Assembly (NCBI GenBank): GCA_010093685.1
Contig: MU006238.1
Location: forward strand, 252,129-316,128
DNA from: Ophiobolus disseminans
Taxonomy: Eukaryota; Ascomycota; Dothideomycetes; Pleosporales; Phaeosphaeriaceae
Length of the DNA stretch: 64,000 nucleotides
Direction: 5' to 3'
In this document: positions 44,087-55,073 of the stretch, in pieces
Numbering within the stretch: position 1 is the first letter of the stretch
Layout: every line of letters starts with the position of its first letter
Translations under genes and position numbers: made by a program
Notes under the pieces: model-generated
What the model saw: only the letters and a program-made list of their open reading frames with translations
Told to the model about the DNA's origin: nothing
Database searches by the model: none

Positions 44087-44599
44087 TCAACCTCCAATTT
44101 CTGCCTCAACGACTCGTGGCAAGGAAAAGCGGCACAGTGCAAAAAGCCACAGTACTGCGCCGCACGACCCAGACATCATGAATGTCACCAGTATGAAACC
44201 TACGTTTAGTTCCGCGGAGATCTTTTTCTGGAACCAAGAAAGCTTCGGGGCAGCCACAGCGCGTAGCGTTGTGAGATGGGTGGTGTGGTATCCGTGCCGC
44301 AGGCTTGATCTTCGGGCCGTCAAAGCTCCCGCCCCATTCTGCATGATATTTGAGGGCTTGCAGTCATCGCCCTCGAAGAAGATGACAACATTGCCAAAGT
44401 CTTTGTTGCCTTCGTCAAGCGCAATGCTTACGGATGCTCCGTTCCCAGCGAAGTCCCGTTGGCAGCCGCTGTCGGCTTTCATCTCTCGAGTTCCTAGGAA
44501 TTGGCCACGACAGCTTAGACCTCCGTGGAGAGACAGCTTGTAGGCGTTGCTGACGATGCCGAGGGCGGCTAGGGACCGAAGGATGAGGAGAGCCTTCAT
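44087..44599 (-). CDS. Small secreted protein
   Basis: ATG at 44599 and stop at 44087 give 170 aa. The first ~19 residues ('MKALLILRSLAALGIVSNA') are a clear signal peptide. The next ~85 residues have the pattern of small secreted fungal proteins: Cys in 'GLSCRG', 'SGCQRDFAG' and 'FEGDDCKPSN', with alternating hydrophobic strands. After residue ~95 the sequence changes character and a second hydrophobic stretch appears ('VGFILVTFMM'), so an unrecognised intron may replace the true C-terminus. Candidate effector or surface protein. Confidence 0.6.
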   Translation of the reverse strand: MKALLILRSLAALGIVSNAYKLSLHGGLSCRGQFLGTREMKADSGCQRDFAGNGASVSIALDEGNKDFGNVVIFFEGDDCKPSNIMQNGAGALTARRSSLRHGYHTTHLTTLRAVAAPKLSWFQKKISAELNVGFILVTFMMSGSCGAVLWLFALCRFSLPRVVEAEIGG

Positions 44600-45507
44600 G
44601 TTGCCGGTTGATTGATCGACGCAGGAAGAGGTTTGACCTTTGAAGCTTGAATAGGTATTGGCAGATACAATGTGTTCAGTGTAAGATAGAGATTCCAAGG
44701 TTGATTGGTGAAATGAAAATTTGTGGTTGATTTCAGATGGGCGTAGGTTCGGCGATTGAGACGCTATATAATTTGTTGGTGCACCGAGGTTCGGAGAGTT
44801 TGGTGACCTGAGCTCTTGATCCAAAGAGCCGAGTGATCACGAAGGCATTTCGAGAAGCTGTGCCGCCATTTTGGTATCAGCCCAGTGGCTTTTCTCGATA
44901 TTCATCATGACATCAATCGGGGTTCTTGACACGCCTGTCTTACACCCAGCGGGTAAACATAGCATCGATTCTACAATCGCAGTACCCCGGGTTCCGGCAT
45001 TAGATCTGCCTGACGCCACGAGCTTGCCTGCATAATTGTATAAGCCTCATGTTGATCCTGAAACCCTGCGGTATCGGCATCCGGCAACAGTTCTGCCTTA
45101 CGCCACCAGCTGATTTTACACCCACCTGGGCAGGGTTGATTCTGTAACCTCGATGCGTAAAATCACGGAAAATAATCTGACTTACGCCACGAGCTGGCAG
45201 ATGCTAGATCATGTGGTCATAGGTTGTACTAACAGGAGTCACGGACTTCCCATGTGAACTAAGGTGTTCATTGTGAGATTGTCGTACAATTGTCACATGA
45301 TTATCCAGTCTTTGTTTTGGAATATCTGGTGGGTAACTAGCGAGGATGCATCGGATCTATGTTCTGAATACCTGTCTAGGCAGTTTGTGGAAGGCGTTGC
45401 ATCATGGCATCTCTCATGCTGCTATTACAACCCGTGGGCGGATCTCATGCTTACCCTGCTCTGTGATTTGATAAACATGTCGAAGATCCACATACTGGGC
45501 CACAGAC
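44600..45507. repeat. Gene-free region with diverged local repeats
   Basis: Two diverged copies of a ~95-base block lie at about 44939-45027 and 45115-45200. Each has TTACACCCA, then GATTCTRYAA and, about 70 bases on, ACGCCACGAGCT. A third partial copy of the last word (ACGCCACCAGCT) is near 45099. No gene is supported. A 14-base word at 45253-45266 (TGTGAACTAAGGTG) also occurs at 4310-4323. Confidence 0.5.
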
Positions 45508-46026
45508 TTACAACGACGTTTCCTCTTTGACTGCATCCAACTCTACCAGCAGGTTCACAAAGACGCTATATTCCTCCGGCAGCGAGTAGTAAGGATTGGA
45601 GAGGTGGAGTTTTTTGCGCGTAAGCTTTGCCCCGTGTTCCGCCAGATATCGAATCATCTCTTCAGATTTCGCAAACACCGCCTCATACAGTGCGGGTAAG
45701 GGAGCCGCTCGATTTTCACGAATGTCCATCTGCCAGTCAGTTACGTTCTAGTTGACATCTGCTCCCGCCTCTACCAACATCTTCAGGGTCTCCATGTCGT
45801 GGTTCTTAACCGCCAGGTGCAGCGTCCCCGAGTCATTGAACCAATCTACTCCGAACTGTGCCAGCAGGACTCGTATCGTTTGGGCTCCCAGCCATCCCAT
45901 GCGCCGTTCAAAAATTCCTTGAGCTCTCGAAGTCGCATGTGCGTTTCGGGATGTTGAAGGGACAGATGAAAAACTGGGTTTCAGTGGCTGTCGAGGACTA
46001 TATTTCATGTCAATGTCGAAGGCCAT
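45508..46026 (-). pseudogene. Ankyrin-repeat gene fragment with in-frame stop
   Basis: A minus-strand frame from the ATG at 46026 to a stop at 45508, interrupted by a TAG at 45750-45748. Before the stop come 'TLHLAVKNHDMETLKMLVEAGADVN' and after it 'PLPALYEAVFAKSEEMIRYLAEHGAKL', two ankyrin-type helices in the same frame. An uninterrupted repeat would fit if the TAG derives from a CAG, again a C-to-T change. The N-terminal part is not ankyrin-like and no long protein context remains. It is probably the 3' relic of a larger ankyrin gene. Its start overlaps a plus-strand gene by 20 bases. Confidence 0.55.
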
Positions 46027-46609
46027 GGCATCACAATGCAGTGGCGAAGTTTACTTACTGACTAGTACGAATCTAAACGACAAACAAGATGTTCCAGAGA
46101 ATGGGATCTTGTGGCAGGTTGAGTTTCCAACACTGATCGACCCAAATCGACCAGCGGACAAGAAGATCACCACGGTAAGTCCGTTCCTAGCATCTCCTTC
46201 CTGAAGCTTGCGTGCTAATGGGCATTGACAAATTTTGTAGATTTCATACTTCCAAGTGCGAGATCTTACCAAGCTCGAATTCGAAAAGTTGAAAGCCGAG
46301 CCAGTAGAGGATAGAACACCCCCTGAGATATTATTCACGGGAGAATACTGGCCTACTGGGCATGGCAAGACCCAGCTTGAGAAATCAAAGAGTCCACCTG
46401 GCAAGCGTGGAGACCCACAGCAGTACCAAAACCTTTCCAATGGCAGCCACCAAGAAGGTTCCCCGCAGAAGCACAGCCCCTCTACTGTTGGATTTGTTAG
46501 GAGAGCAGATTCTCCGAGTGGTCAACTTTGCGCATTTGGCGAAACTTGCTATCCCTATCCCTACCCTATGGAGGATATGTACGAAATGTACAAGGACATA
46601 ATTTTCTAG
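46007..46609 (+). CDS. Small protein of unknown function, two exons
   Basis: Exons 46007-46174 and 46241-46609 (66-nt intron with GTAAGT donor, GCTAATG branch and TTGTAG acceptor) give 178 aa. The consensus splice signals and the agreement of phases support it. Exon 1 begins 'MSMSKAMASQCSGEVYLL'; exon 2 continues 'ISYFQVRDLTKLEFEKLK' and is Pro/Ser/Gln-rich. No signal peptide or membrane segment. Not recognised. The first 20 bases overlap the start of the antisense ankyrin fragment. Confidence 0.45.
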
Positions 46610-48837
46610 AGACTGAACGCAAAACGTATGGGCCTGTTCGGAAACTGCACTCAATTGGGCGATACTTTTATGTGCACAAGAACCATGTCATGGGGTGTTC
46701 AAGCAGGCTGTCACCTTTCCTCTCAGGAGTTCAAAGTCGGTTGCATTAGTCATTGTTGCGCATACTGTTCCCAATTTACTTCACTTCTTCTCGAAAAGAA
46801 AATGTCTTTTTTTGAACATCACAAAAGAGTTTGTGGTCTCGGGCAATGCGGCATGTAGTGGAGTTGATTTCGTCTTTCGCCAGAACAACATTGGGGTTAC
46901 CAGGCTTGCTCAAATGTTGCGCAAGTTTCCCTCTTGTCACGCTACTCGGTATTGTACACGTCGGGTATGTTTTCTTTTTAAACAAGAAAAGCTTTTCGTG
47001 ATGATCCGTCATGAGCGACAGTACTCTTCAAGGCCCTCCAAGGACCAACCGCTGGCGCTCAACTCTTGAGGACAAAGCTTGATCTGCTTGCTATCGTGAC
47101 AAATTGAGTATCAGGGCACGCGATGATTTTGTGCTCGAGAGACACGGTTTGTGGTATGGCCAAAACCTGGAAGCCTCCCGAGGTCTGCTGATAGCTTCCT
47201 TGTGATCATTTCCGTGCTGCCTTTGCAGATCCGCCGCTGGATCGATAGAATATGTCCTTGGGAATTGAATGGTCCTCATGCCATCCCCGACTCGCGGAGG
47301 TGAGGTATCTTATGGTACAAGAGATTGCTCGCTCTAGCCCTTCCGTTGAGGGGGGCGTGCGCGCCAAGTAGTGACATCACCGTCAAATGACACCAATTTG
47401 CTCCGCGACTGCGACAGCCCTGGAGAGGCTTTGCCTTCTGGAAAGCCTCCTCAAGCAATCACCGGAACTCATGACTAATCCTTCGAAAAGCGGCACTCGC
47501 GATGCGAAGACCAATCGTAGTTGCTGTGCCGACCCTTGCGCCACTCATGCACATGTGCGGCACAGTTCTCTGCCTCGCTATAGCTGTTCTAGTCTGCTGA
47601 CACGTGTATCAGCCTTCAAGCACATGCGTTGATGGCTGACTTCTGGATGCAAATAATCCATCCTGTCACCGTTGGTGGCAATATGTTTCGAAACTGGATA
47701 AAACTGCGACAGCTACAACCATGCAGATGGGAATGCGCGATAGGAGCAAAACTGTGAACACCGACACAGTTGCGCGAGGAGAGAAATTCTGCCTTGCACG
47801 GTCGCAATGAAGCGACTGCTATGCCGCAGCTGATTTATCGCCCCGAGATGCGAAGGCACAGTCGCGTGCTTGAAGGTATCTAGGTAGCGGCGAAGCACCG
47901 CCACTACGAACCTTGCGGCGGAGGAAGGAGATTAAATTTGAAGCGCAGATACCTGAAGCTGAAAAACAGCCCAAGACCAGTTCGCTACCAACACGTACTA
48001 AAACACAGGTTGACGCATGCAACATATTCACATCCTCCTGGCCTTCTGCATGAACACGCTGAGATGACCAACTATCAAAGACAAACAACGGCGTGGCTTG
48101 CCCAAATACAAGGTCTAGCTGTCGAAGTGGTCGAGTTGAGCTAGCGGAGCTGTGTTTGGAACGAACGTGCGACAACTACTCCGTCTCAAGGGGTGCGGCA
48201 CGGAAACTAAACGAGCAGACCCAACGAGAGACCTTGCTGCCTCGTTTCCCGGGAACGCATTTGCTGACCGTTTCCTGGGCCATGGCGCACGTTCTGACTC
48301 CCGATCGACATTTGGACTTTACCGTATGAGGATGCCCGGGTTTCAAACTTCATGCAAGCTGCAAACACATTGCACGCAAATGTTTTGCAAATTGTTGCGA
48401 TTACTGCGTCGCAGAGGTCATGAGTGGGCGACGACTTCCAAGTCCAACATTCAGCCCATTTTGTGGCCTATGGAAGTCAAGGTCACACAACGCCTTGCGA
48501 CGATGCGGATGTGACAGCTGAGCACGGACATGGTGGCGGACTTCACGAGCCCCGCGACCCCTGGCTTATATCACGGATCCGACCTTGGTATGGAGATGCG
48601 GGCCCCCCTGATGCAACATTTATATCACGGTCGCCGTGGGCCGCACATCGGCATAAATCACCTACGCCTCTATTCATGCCTGGTGCACATTGATAATTCA
48701 AACATTCTTCCGTTGTTTCGTTTCTATCATTAACATCCTACCACCACTCGCCGTTCCCAGATATAAAACGCCTCTTCAACATATCCATCTGTCATCGACA
48801 CATCTTCCAGGGTCGCAGTCTGCCTAAAATCACAACA
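46610..48837. other. Gene-poor stretch of 2.2 kb, promoter at right end
   Basis: Many short overlapping ORFs exist on both strands, none with a domain, signal peptide or splice structure I can support. TATAAAA at 48762-48768 lies about 70 bases before the ATG at 48838, with CA-rich sequence after it, and is a good core promoter. No RNA gene is recognised. Confidence 0.45.
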
Positions 48838-49254
48838 ATGTCTGCACACTCACCATTCTCGCCGTACGGCCTTCCCACATCACCACGCGCACATCGCCAG
48901 ATGCTTTCACCACTCGATACCACATTTCGTTCCAACCAAACACAAACACCCACAACAGCATCCTCATCACCATCACCGTACTCCGATAAAGCATCACCAC
49001 AATCCCTCATCGATACACGGCACCGCAATCGCGACTCACTCATCTTCATCAACGCTACCATCCCACTCAGCCCCTCATCAACATCGAGCATACCCAGCAA
49101 GGAAGACCCATATGCTGGCCTCGCGCCACGAAAGCGCAGCGGCCTTGCGCGGCTCTTCTGCTGCTTCGGAAGAGAAGAACGTGCACGGCGGCGCGTCGTG
49201 AGAGACACGGAGTTCGAGAAGGTCGGCGAGGCGGGACACTGGACAGAATATTGA
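48838..49254 (+). CDS. Small Ser/Pro-rich protein with basic Cys motif
   Basis: Intronless ORF of 138 aa with ATG at 48838 and a TATA box 70 bases upstream. The first ~90 residues are Ser/Thr/Pro-rich and disordered. They are followed by a compact basic region, 'RKRSGLARLFCCFGREERARRR', with two adjacent Cys that could be palmitoylated, and an acidic tail. No signal peptide. Function unknown; a membrane-associated regulatory protein is possible. Confidence 0.6.
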   Translation: MSAHSPFSPYGLPTSPRAHRQMLSPLDTTFRSNQTQTPTTASSSPSPYSDKASPQSLIDTRHRNRDSLIFINATIPLSPSSTSSIPSKEDPYAGLAPRKRSGLARLFCCFGREERARRRVVRDTEFEKVGEAGHWTEY

Positions 49255-49879
49255 GAATGGGTGTTGGTGTAGCCGCACGGGTGGTTGCGATACCGTTGGA
49301 GTTCGAAACACGATCGATGACCCGCGCCACCGGTCGGTCACAGCATCGCTCATGCTGTGAAACAACGACAGCTCGGAGCTTTACTATCCATGTCGGATCT
49401 TCCCGCGCTGTGCGACCAAACATTTCTGGAGAGAGCACTGCCTCACGTCGTTGCGACATTTCTTTTGTTTATATTTCCCCATTTTGGCTCGGCTTTCATT
49501 CTTTTCTGAGCACTGCTGCTCAACCTTCGGCTTCAACTCGCCGTCTTATAGACTTGTTTCTTTATGTTGCATTAGCGTTGGCGTTAGTGTATGGATACCT
49601 TGGTGGGGTCTCGTTGACTTCGTGCCCCGATTATACCAGTTTGAGTGGGCGCACCCCTCTTAATTTCCTTCCTATCTTGTACTTGTATTGCCAATGTAGA
49701 TCAAATGAATGTGTATCCCACACTGCATATAAAAGTCCTGAGCTGCTCGATTATGCTGTTGTCTTACTGGACTGTTTGCCTCACTGGCGTGGAAATTGGT
49801 GGCATTTTGTCCCGTTGAAGCGGAGATCACTCGGTTCCTACCAAATTTTCCTGGTGCAAGTCAAGTGTCCCGAGCAAAA
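49255..49879. other. 3' flank, no gene
   Basis: Convergent 3' ends of the small protein gene and the HET gene. A 274-codon plus-strand frame crosses this region and the HET gene but starts at a non-ATG codon and is best read as chance. Confidence 0.4.
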
Positions 49880-52114
49880 TTATCCTTTCTTCTGTGCTTG
49901 TGTGCTCGGAATTGTAGGATCGATTCTGCGAATCTGTTCTTTCGGTTGGGAGTTTGCATACAACCCCACCAATGTGGAGATAACCATGCCCAATGTGCAT
50001 GCCTTATGCAGATATGCGCTAAAGGTACCAAGTTCAACTGGCAGGGGGTTAGGCAGAGATCCAAATATCGAATAGTGTGCGAGGTTCCAAAGGCAGAATA
50101 TAGGTCCAGCCTCTCGAGGGACCCAACGTCGATCCCAGGCCCGTGGATCGCTTGTTCCATCGTACCACCATACGTGCATGAGCCCTTGATAGAACCACAT
50201 CCCGAGCGGGCTGTTCCTTATTATCCAAATTGCAACCCAGACAAGGATGAAAGAGGAGGGTAAAATCGGGACCGATTTGTCGTAGTAGGCTTTGTTCATT
50301 GGCCCTACGAACTCAAGCTGCAATTTTGGGTTCCACCAGTGACCAAGAACTTTGTCTAAAAGCAACCCACCAATATATGACAGCAGCGCGGAAGCCCAGG
50401 CGGGATGTGTTGTAATCAGGCGGACGTAGTGATATTTAGTACATCGCACGAAGAATTTCCATCTCTCGGAATTCTCTAGTGCTTCGGGGTTCTGTTCTTC
50501 GTGCGAGATCATGTCCAAGGCCACAATATGTCTGCTTCTAACAGACAAGGGTGTAATGCGCAATGCGACAGTGTTGGAATGTAGTTTTTGGCATCGCGGT
50601 AGCTCCGATAGGTCTGCAAACTTCCAGTGCCGATACAGTTCCTGCAAGTCGTCTTCGGCCTTCGACTCGAGAGGGACAAATCGGGCATCCCAAGTTACAC
50701 CCCAAAGGTGTCGGCGCTTAAACACCATAAAGGCAAGCTGATCAGTTGTTCTCGGAGTCACTCTCGAAGCGGATATAACTAGTCTGGGACTCGGCCAACC
50801 TTCGTCGGATAATTCAGTATCGTCCGCAAAAGAGTTGGTTTGGGGTGACCAGGACCACGGTGGAAACACTCTGGACACATTGTGGGTATACAGTAGATTC
50901 CGTATGACGCAAGAACCATTGTTTGGATCGCTCCGCAAATCAGCGCTATCTGTACCCGTCTTGATATATATTGGCTGGAGTACTGCGCGACTCCGAAAGG
51001 CGGTGGAAACCACGTCAATGTGACCCGAAGCCCTCCAATATTGGTCCTCGCCATCTGCACTCTTGCTGAGATGGAGTGCAAGGTCCGAAAAGAGGTCATA
51101 CTTGCGGCGACAGTTCAGAAGGGCAAGTACTTGTCCTGATTGCTTCAAGAGTGGAAGTTCGATGTGTAAACCTCGGTTCGTTTTGGCGTACGGTTTGACG
51201 GGACCTGGTCCAATGCTTCGGACAATGTCTCCATAATTCTTGAAGTATGCTGGTGACGGAGCGAGTCCACCGCCTCCAGTGACGAGCGCATGATGTGGTA
51301 CCGGTTGGACCGACAGATCTTGTGTGACGCTTATTTCTTGTCTAATCCTGTTTTCCGGCTCTGTACCCCATGCTAAAATAGAATGGTCGTCCGATTCTTT
51401 CATGATCTCCTCTTGTAGTCTGCGGAACGCGTTCTGGCCCTCGCCATACAATAGTGGCATGTTGATGTCAAATAAACCAAGCAAGCAATAAGCGATATCT
51501 TCGGACCTCTTCGTCTGCCTTTTTGCTGCCCAGGACATCTTTTCTGCGATGGTGGCCTGGATGAGGAAGTCACCTGCACCTCGCAGATAAGAATCGTCAA
51601 TCTTCGTAATGCGGCTGATCTTGTCCGCCAGCTCGTCCTTGGTTCCCATGGGCGCCCAACCGGCGTCAAACAGCATGAGCTTAGATGGTGCTAAGAGCTC
51701 CTGGAGCGTCCATCCTCGAGTAAACCATTTGGACATGGTGAATGAAAAGTCCTTTTGCCTGGCGCTAACACGCGCTGGGACATCGTCCAAGTACGCGTAG
51801 CATACATGGGAATCGCGGTACCACCGCCACATAGAGTTAATAGATTCTGAAAGCTCAGCCGAGCTAGATTTGTCGATACAGCATGTATCGACCCAAAAGA
51901 ATACGTAGCCATCCTTCATGGCTTGATTACCGCAGGACAAGAGTTTTCGGTATCCTTTCTTGTTCCTGCCACCATCCTCCATCAGATCTTTGAACGAGAC
52001 CTCTTCCTCGTCTCTCCCCCATCGATGCGAAAGTATTGCGTATGGGGGGACCTCTTTCTCCGCCCACTCAGTAAGGCTGAGATCGCCATACTCGTCAAGT
52101 CGCAGCAGGCGCAT
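49880..52114 (-). CDS. HET-domain protein (heterokaryon-incompatibility type)
   Basis: Intronless 744-aa ORF from the ATG at 52114. The N-terminal HET domain (residues ~1-200) shows 'MRLLRLDEYGDLSLTEW', 'PPYAILSHRWGRDEEEVSFKDL', 'YVFFWVDTCCIDKSSSAELSESI' and 'SKWFTRGWTLQELLAPS', then 'RSEDIAYCLLGLFDINMPLLYGEG' and 'RRLQEEIMKESDDHSILAW'. This is the HET-E/HET-D-like subgroup with the TLQELLAP and LLGLFDVNMPLLYGEG motifs. No NACHT or WD40 region follows; instead the C-terminal third has hydrophobic segments near residues 565-585, 605-620 and 690-710 that suggest membrane anchoring. Such proteins trigger cell death on non-self recognition. Intact, unlike the HET relic at 34.5-36.6 kb. Confidence 0.9.
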   Translation of the reverse strand: MRLLRLDEYGDLSLTEWAEKEVPPYAILSHRWGRDEEEVSFKDLMEDGGRNKKGYRKLLSCGNQAMKDGYVFFWVDTCCIDKSSSAELSESINSMWRWYRDSHVCYAYLDDVPARVSARQKDFSFTMSKWFTRGWTLQELLAPSKLMLFDAGWAPMGTKDELADKISRITKIDDSYLRGAGDFLIQATIAEKMSWAAKRQTKRSEDIAYCLLGLFDINMPLLYGEGQNAFRRLQEEIMKESDDHSILAWGTEPENRIRQEISVTQDLSVQPVPHHALVTGGGGLAPSPAYFKNYGDIVRSIGPGPVKPYAKTNRGLHIELPLLKQSGQVLALLNCRRKYDLFSDLALHLSKSADGEDQYWRASGHIDVVSTAFRSRAVLQPIYIKTGTDSADLRSDPNNGSCVIRNLLYTHNVSRVFPPWSWSPQTNSFADDTELSDEGWPSPRLVISASRVTPRTTDQLAFMVFKRRHLWGVTWDARFVPLESKAEDDLQELYRHWKFADLSELPRCQKLHSNTVALRITPLSVRSRHIVALDMISHEEQNPEALENSERWKFFVRCTKYHYVRLITTHPAWASALLSYIGGLLLDKVLGHWWNPKLQLEFVGPMNKAYYDKSVPILPSSFILVWVAIWIIRNSPLGMWFYQGLMHVWWYDGTSDPRAWDRRWVPREAGPIFCLWNLAHYSIFGSLPNPLPVELGTFSAYLHKACTLGMVISTLVGLYANSQPKEQIRRIDPTIPSTQAQKKG

Positions 52115-52743
52115 GTCGCGTGTAACTTTCGATTGCTGGCGATGTTGATTTGTTTTGTGCCACTGAATATGATGTGTAGATGTTAAGATGAAATGGGTGG
52201 GGTTATGTAGATGGAGTTATTTGCAGGACGTAGCCACGAGGCTGAGTTGTCAGGCGGGCTGTATGTTGTTGGGCCGAGCTTATCGGACGCAACGGGAAAG
52301 GACGCAACATGGTGAAATTAAGTGTGCAGCCACACGCCTCGAGTCATGTACACATCTCAGGCTAAAAATATCGCATTATGGCTGCGCGTGGAGTGCATCA
52401 TTCAATATCTCCTCAGTCAACAACATCACAGTCACGACCGTATGCTAGCATTGTTCTGATCGTTATCGTTATCGTTATCGTCGTCATCAGGATCATGAGT
52501 TTACTGCTGGTGCTGGGTCTATGTTCCCCAGAAATACTACAAGTACCGCACAATACCTATAAAACTGTTAGCTTGAACTCCATCATCACCATGCACAGGC
52601 GCAAGAAGCAGTATCTATGAGAAACAAAAAGGATGAAATGTGGTATCGACTCGACCAGCAAGGAGGAACACAGTAGTAGGTACATGAAGAGCAACAAATC
52701 CGTAAGCCAACACAACAAAATACACGACATGTACAAGAAAAAC
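52115..52743. other. Intergenic with short GTTATC repeat
   Basis: No gene. A short (GTTATC)n run at about 52462-52485 is the only repeat. The promoter of the HET gene lies at the left. Confidence 0.4.
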
Positions 52744-53952
52744 TTACGCAGCAGTAGCAGCGAAGACCTCATGCCTCTTCGCCTTCGTACACAAACTCAA
52801 TGCCACCGAGAACGCCATCGTAAACAGGAAAATGATGAGGATCTTGATGTGAGAGTCTTCTCGTGTGGAAAACAGAGCGATGACGGGCGCCATGAGGAGC
52901 ACGACGGCTAGGAAGGTAATGATGAGGCGAGAGAACACGTCAATGCGCTTCTTCGAGTAGAGTCTTACGAGCTTGTTGGACGTGCTGCTGCGATCGCGCT
53001 TAGAGATGAAGAGTCGCTTCAATACGAGTTAGTTTGTGTGAGTGGGATCGTGAGACGTCCGTGTTCGGTCGGCGACAGAACTTGTGAGGTGCATGACGGT
53101 TACTTACCTGTGTGATAGGACCACCGAAATTAGACAGCAGATTTTCGACTCGGCCATCGAACCAGCTACCTTCCTTGGCATCAATGATTGATACAAAATC
53201 ACGGTCTTTGTTGAATGTTGAGGCTTCGTTCTGCTCCAATGGCGCGGACTGATCAACCCAGTTCCGCACACTGGTGTAGTTTCTCTCCGTTGCTCTCTGC
53301 AAAGTTGCAAAAGCCCTAGTGCGCTGAACAATGTCGTTATACTCTCGTAGCTTGTCATCAATCTTGTTTATAAGTGCGCCACGTTGACACTTGTCTGCTT
53401 CTAGGCCTACTTTCTCTTCTCGTGTCCGACATTGGAGCTTGATAGGATCCTGCTTGTGCACTGTCTTGTCCATGTCCAAAAGCTCTTGTTCAAGCTCGCG
53501 CAGCTCGTCTTGCCGGTAGAGAAGCACTCGGTTGTGCAGGAAGCTGTACTTGCGGCACATGAGGAAGTTCTCGTCGCTGTTCATGAAGGCGGCAAAACGG
53601 GGATAGCCGTTGGGATGATCATCGACTATGAAGGTACCATTAGTGCTGCTACTTCCCATGAATGAAGCATATACGTACTTCGTTGGTAGTCCATAGCACT
53701 GACATCCACCTTCTCCCCCATTTCGGAATCTGCCAGGTCTTCTTCGTCGATGTCCTCTAGATTTGCGCTGACTACTGGTGACGACAGACCGAACAAATTA
53801 CTCAGACTACGCTCCGCAGGCTTGATTTGTTGGCTTTCTATGTCCTTTTCAAAGTCGTTCCCACAAACTGTCGAGTTGTTGCTGCTGTAGGAGGTATGTC
53901 GTCCATTTTCCATGAGCGATTTGGGTACTTCGGCCCCATTGGGAGAATCCAT
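52744..53952 (-). CDS. DUF6594 membrane protein
   Basis: Exons 53952-53679, 53625-53108 and 53016-52744 give 354 aa with phases in agreement. The ATG at 53952 is the first in frame. The family opens with 'YPRFAAFMNSDENFLMCRKYSFLHNRVLLYRQDELRELEQEL' after a Ser/Asp-rich N-terminus; exon 1 to exon 2 joins as 'DYQRIDDHPNGYPRF'. Helical segments follow, and exon 3 holds two or three membrane helices ('RLIITFLAVVLLMAPVIALF', 'ILIIFLFTMAFSVALSL'). DUF6594 is fungal-specific and often sits near HET and other cell-death genes; its role is not established. The exon 3 end may be longer, since GTAAGT follows the last codons. Confidence 0.82.
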
Positions 53953-54695
53953 GACTCGATTCGGACGTACGAGGCTAACAGTCAAATGTCATGCGTGAGT
54001 CGACGTAGAAAGCGCAAGAATGTGGTGACGCTTTTGTGATATAGAATGAGTGTCAGGCTGCCTCACGCTCCGCTCAGCTGCAAAGCGCAGCGCGGGGGCC
54101 CGTGCCAGGGGGCTTCACCGGTCATCAGCCACAGGAACCTGCGTTGTGGCGCGCGCGTCGTTGTACGAATGCCGTGCCTTGTCTCACTTGATGATGCGAT
54201 TGGATATGGGGTCGCAAAGATGCATTGAACGGAGCTAAGCGAGTGACACACAACACGAGGAAGCTGGTCTGGATGCACCGCCCGTATCTAGCGGCCGGTG
54301 CACCACCCAGAATCAGCTTATATCCGCAACACAGCCCCCAAAAGTCCTGCCACACGGAGGGACGAGCGGCCATGAAAATTGGCCCCCAAGTCTCACGAAA
54401 GGTGCCCTTCTACCCGAATCAATCCAGTATGCGCCGTAACCCTATGCACCAGCCAACTCCTGTCAATTGCCCGTGTGTACGTCGGATCAGCAAAGGATAC
54501 TCCCAGCAATATTGCTCTTGGAGTTTCCTGTGTTATCCTTGATGTCGTATCGCCACTTGTCGTTGCGGTCACGAGGAGGGTGACATTTGACAATAAAGAA
54601 AGGGCCAGCAGTTCGCCCGTCCCTCAGGCGCAAATAAACACTGTCGCGAGGTTTCCAGAGCGAAGGGGGCTATCCGCCTTGTGAGCTTCGAATAG
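53953..54695. other. Intergenic, no confident gene
   Basis: Short overlapping ORFs occur without family signal. A minus-strand frame near 54393-54593 could be an exon of the ORF at 54696-54932 but cannot be joined reliably. Confidence 0.35.
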
Positions 54696-54932
54696 CTATG
54701 ATGTGAGAGATAGGCTTACCACCATCCATCCGCCTGGTCCAACATCGGCCCTGTATTCAGGCTCGCGACTCATCTCATTTTCGGGCGAGAGAGGAGGGCT
54801 CACATCCTTCGATTCGTCAACCTCCGGGCTTGCAAGTCTAGGCTGGCTAGGACTTACCTCGAGCTTGTCAGTGGTTGCGTCGTCCATCGCTGCCTGCCGG
54901 ACTTCGTTTGTCGCTTCGTTTGTGGCCATCAT
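54696..54932 (-). CDS. Short ORF, possible 5' exon of a membrane transporter
   Basis: A 78-codon ORF with two ATGs at 54932 and 54929. It is acidic and Ser/Pro-rich and ends 'EYRADVGPGGWMVV' followed by a GTAAGC donor. The 'GPGGWMVV' end weakly resembles the start of monocarboxylate-type transporters (PDGGWGWVV), but no downstream transporter helices could be found, so this may be a stump. Low confidence. Confidence 0.25.
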   Translation of the reverse strand: MMATNEATNEVRQAAMDDATTDKLEVSPSQPRLASPEVDESKDVSPPLSPENEMSREPEYRADVGPGGWMVVSLSLTS

Positions 54933-55073
54933 TGCTGCAGGTGCCCTTCGAAATTTTGGCCCTTCAGCAGCCTGCTTTAATACTGTCCCTGAGCTACCGG
55001 TGAACCATTACAAATGCGACTAGTAGGCAACAAGGCAAAAAGGCCCCCAATAAAGTGGTCGCAATGTGCTGTA

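Noticed and set aside
49251..50075. A 274-codon plus-strand ORF with hydrophobic segments
   Set aside because: It begins at a non-ATG codon in the 3' flank of one gene and overlaps the HET gene on the other strand; it has no family resemblance.
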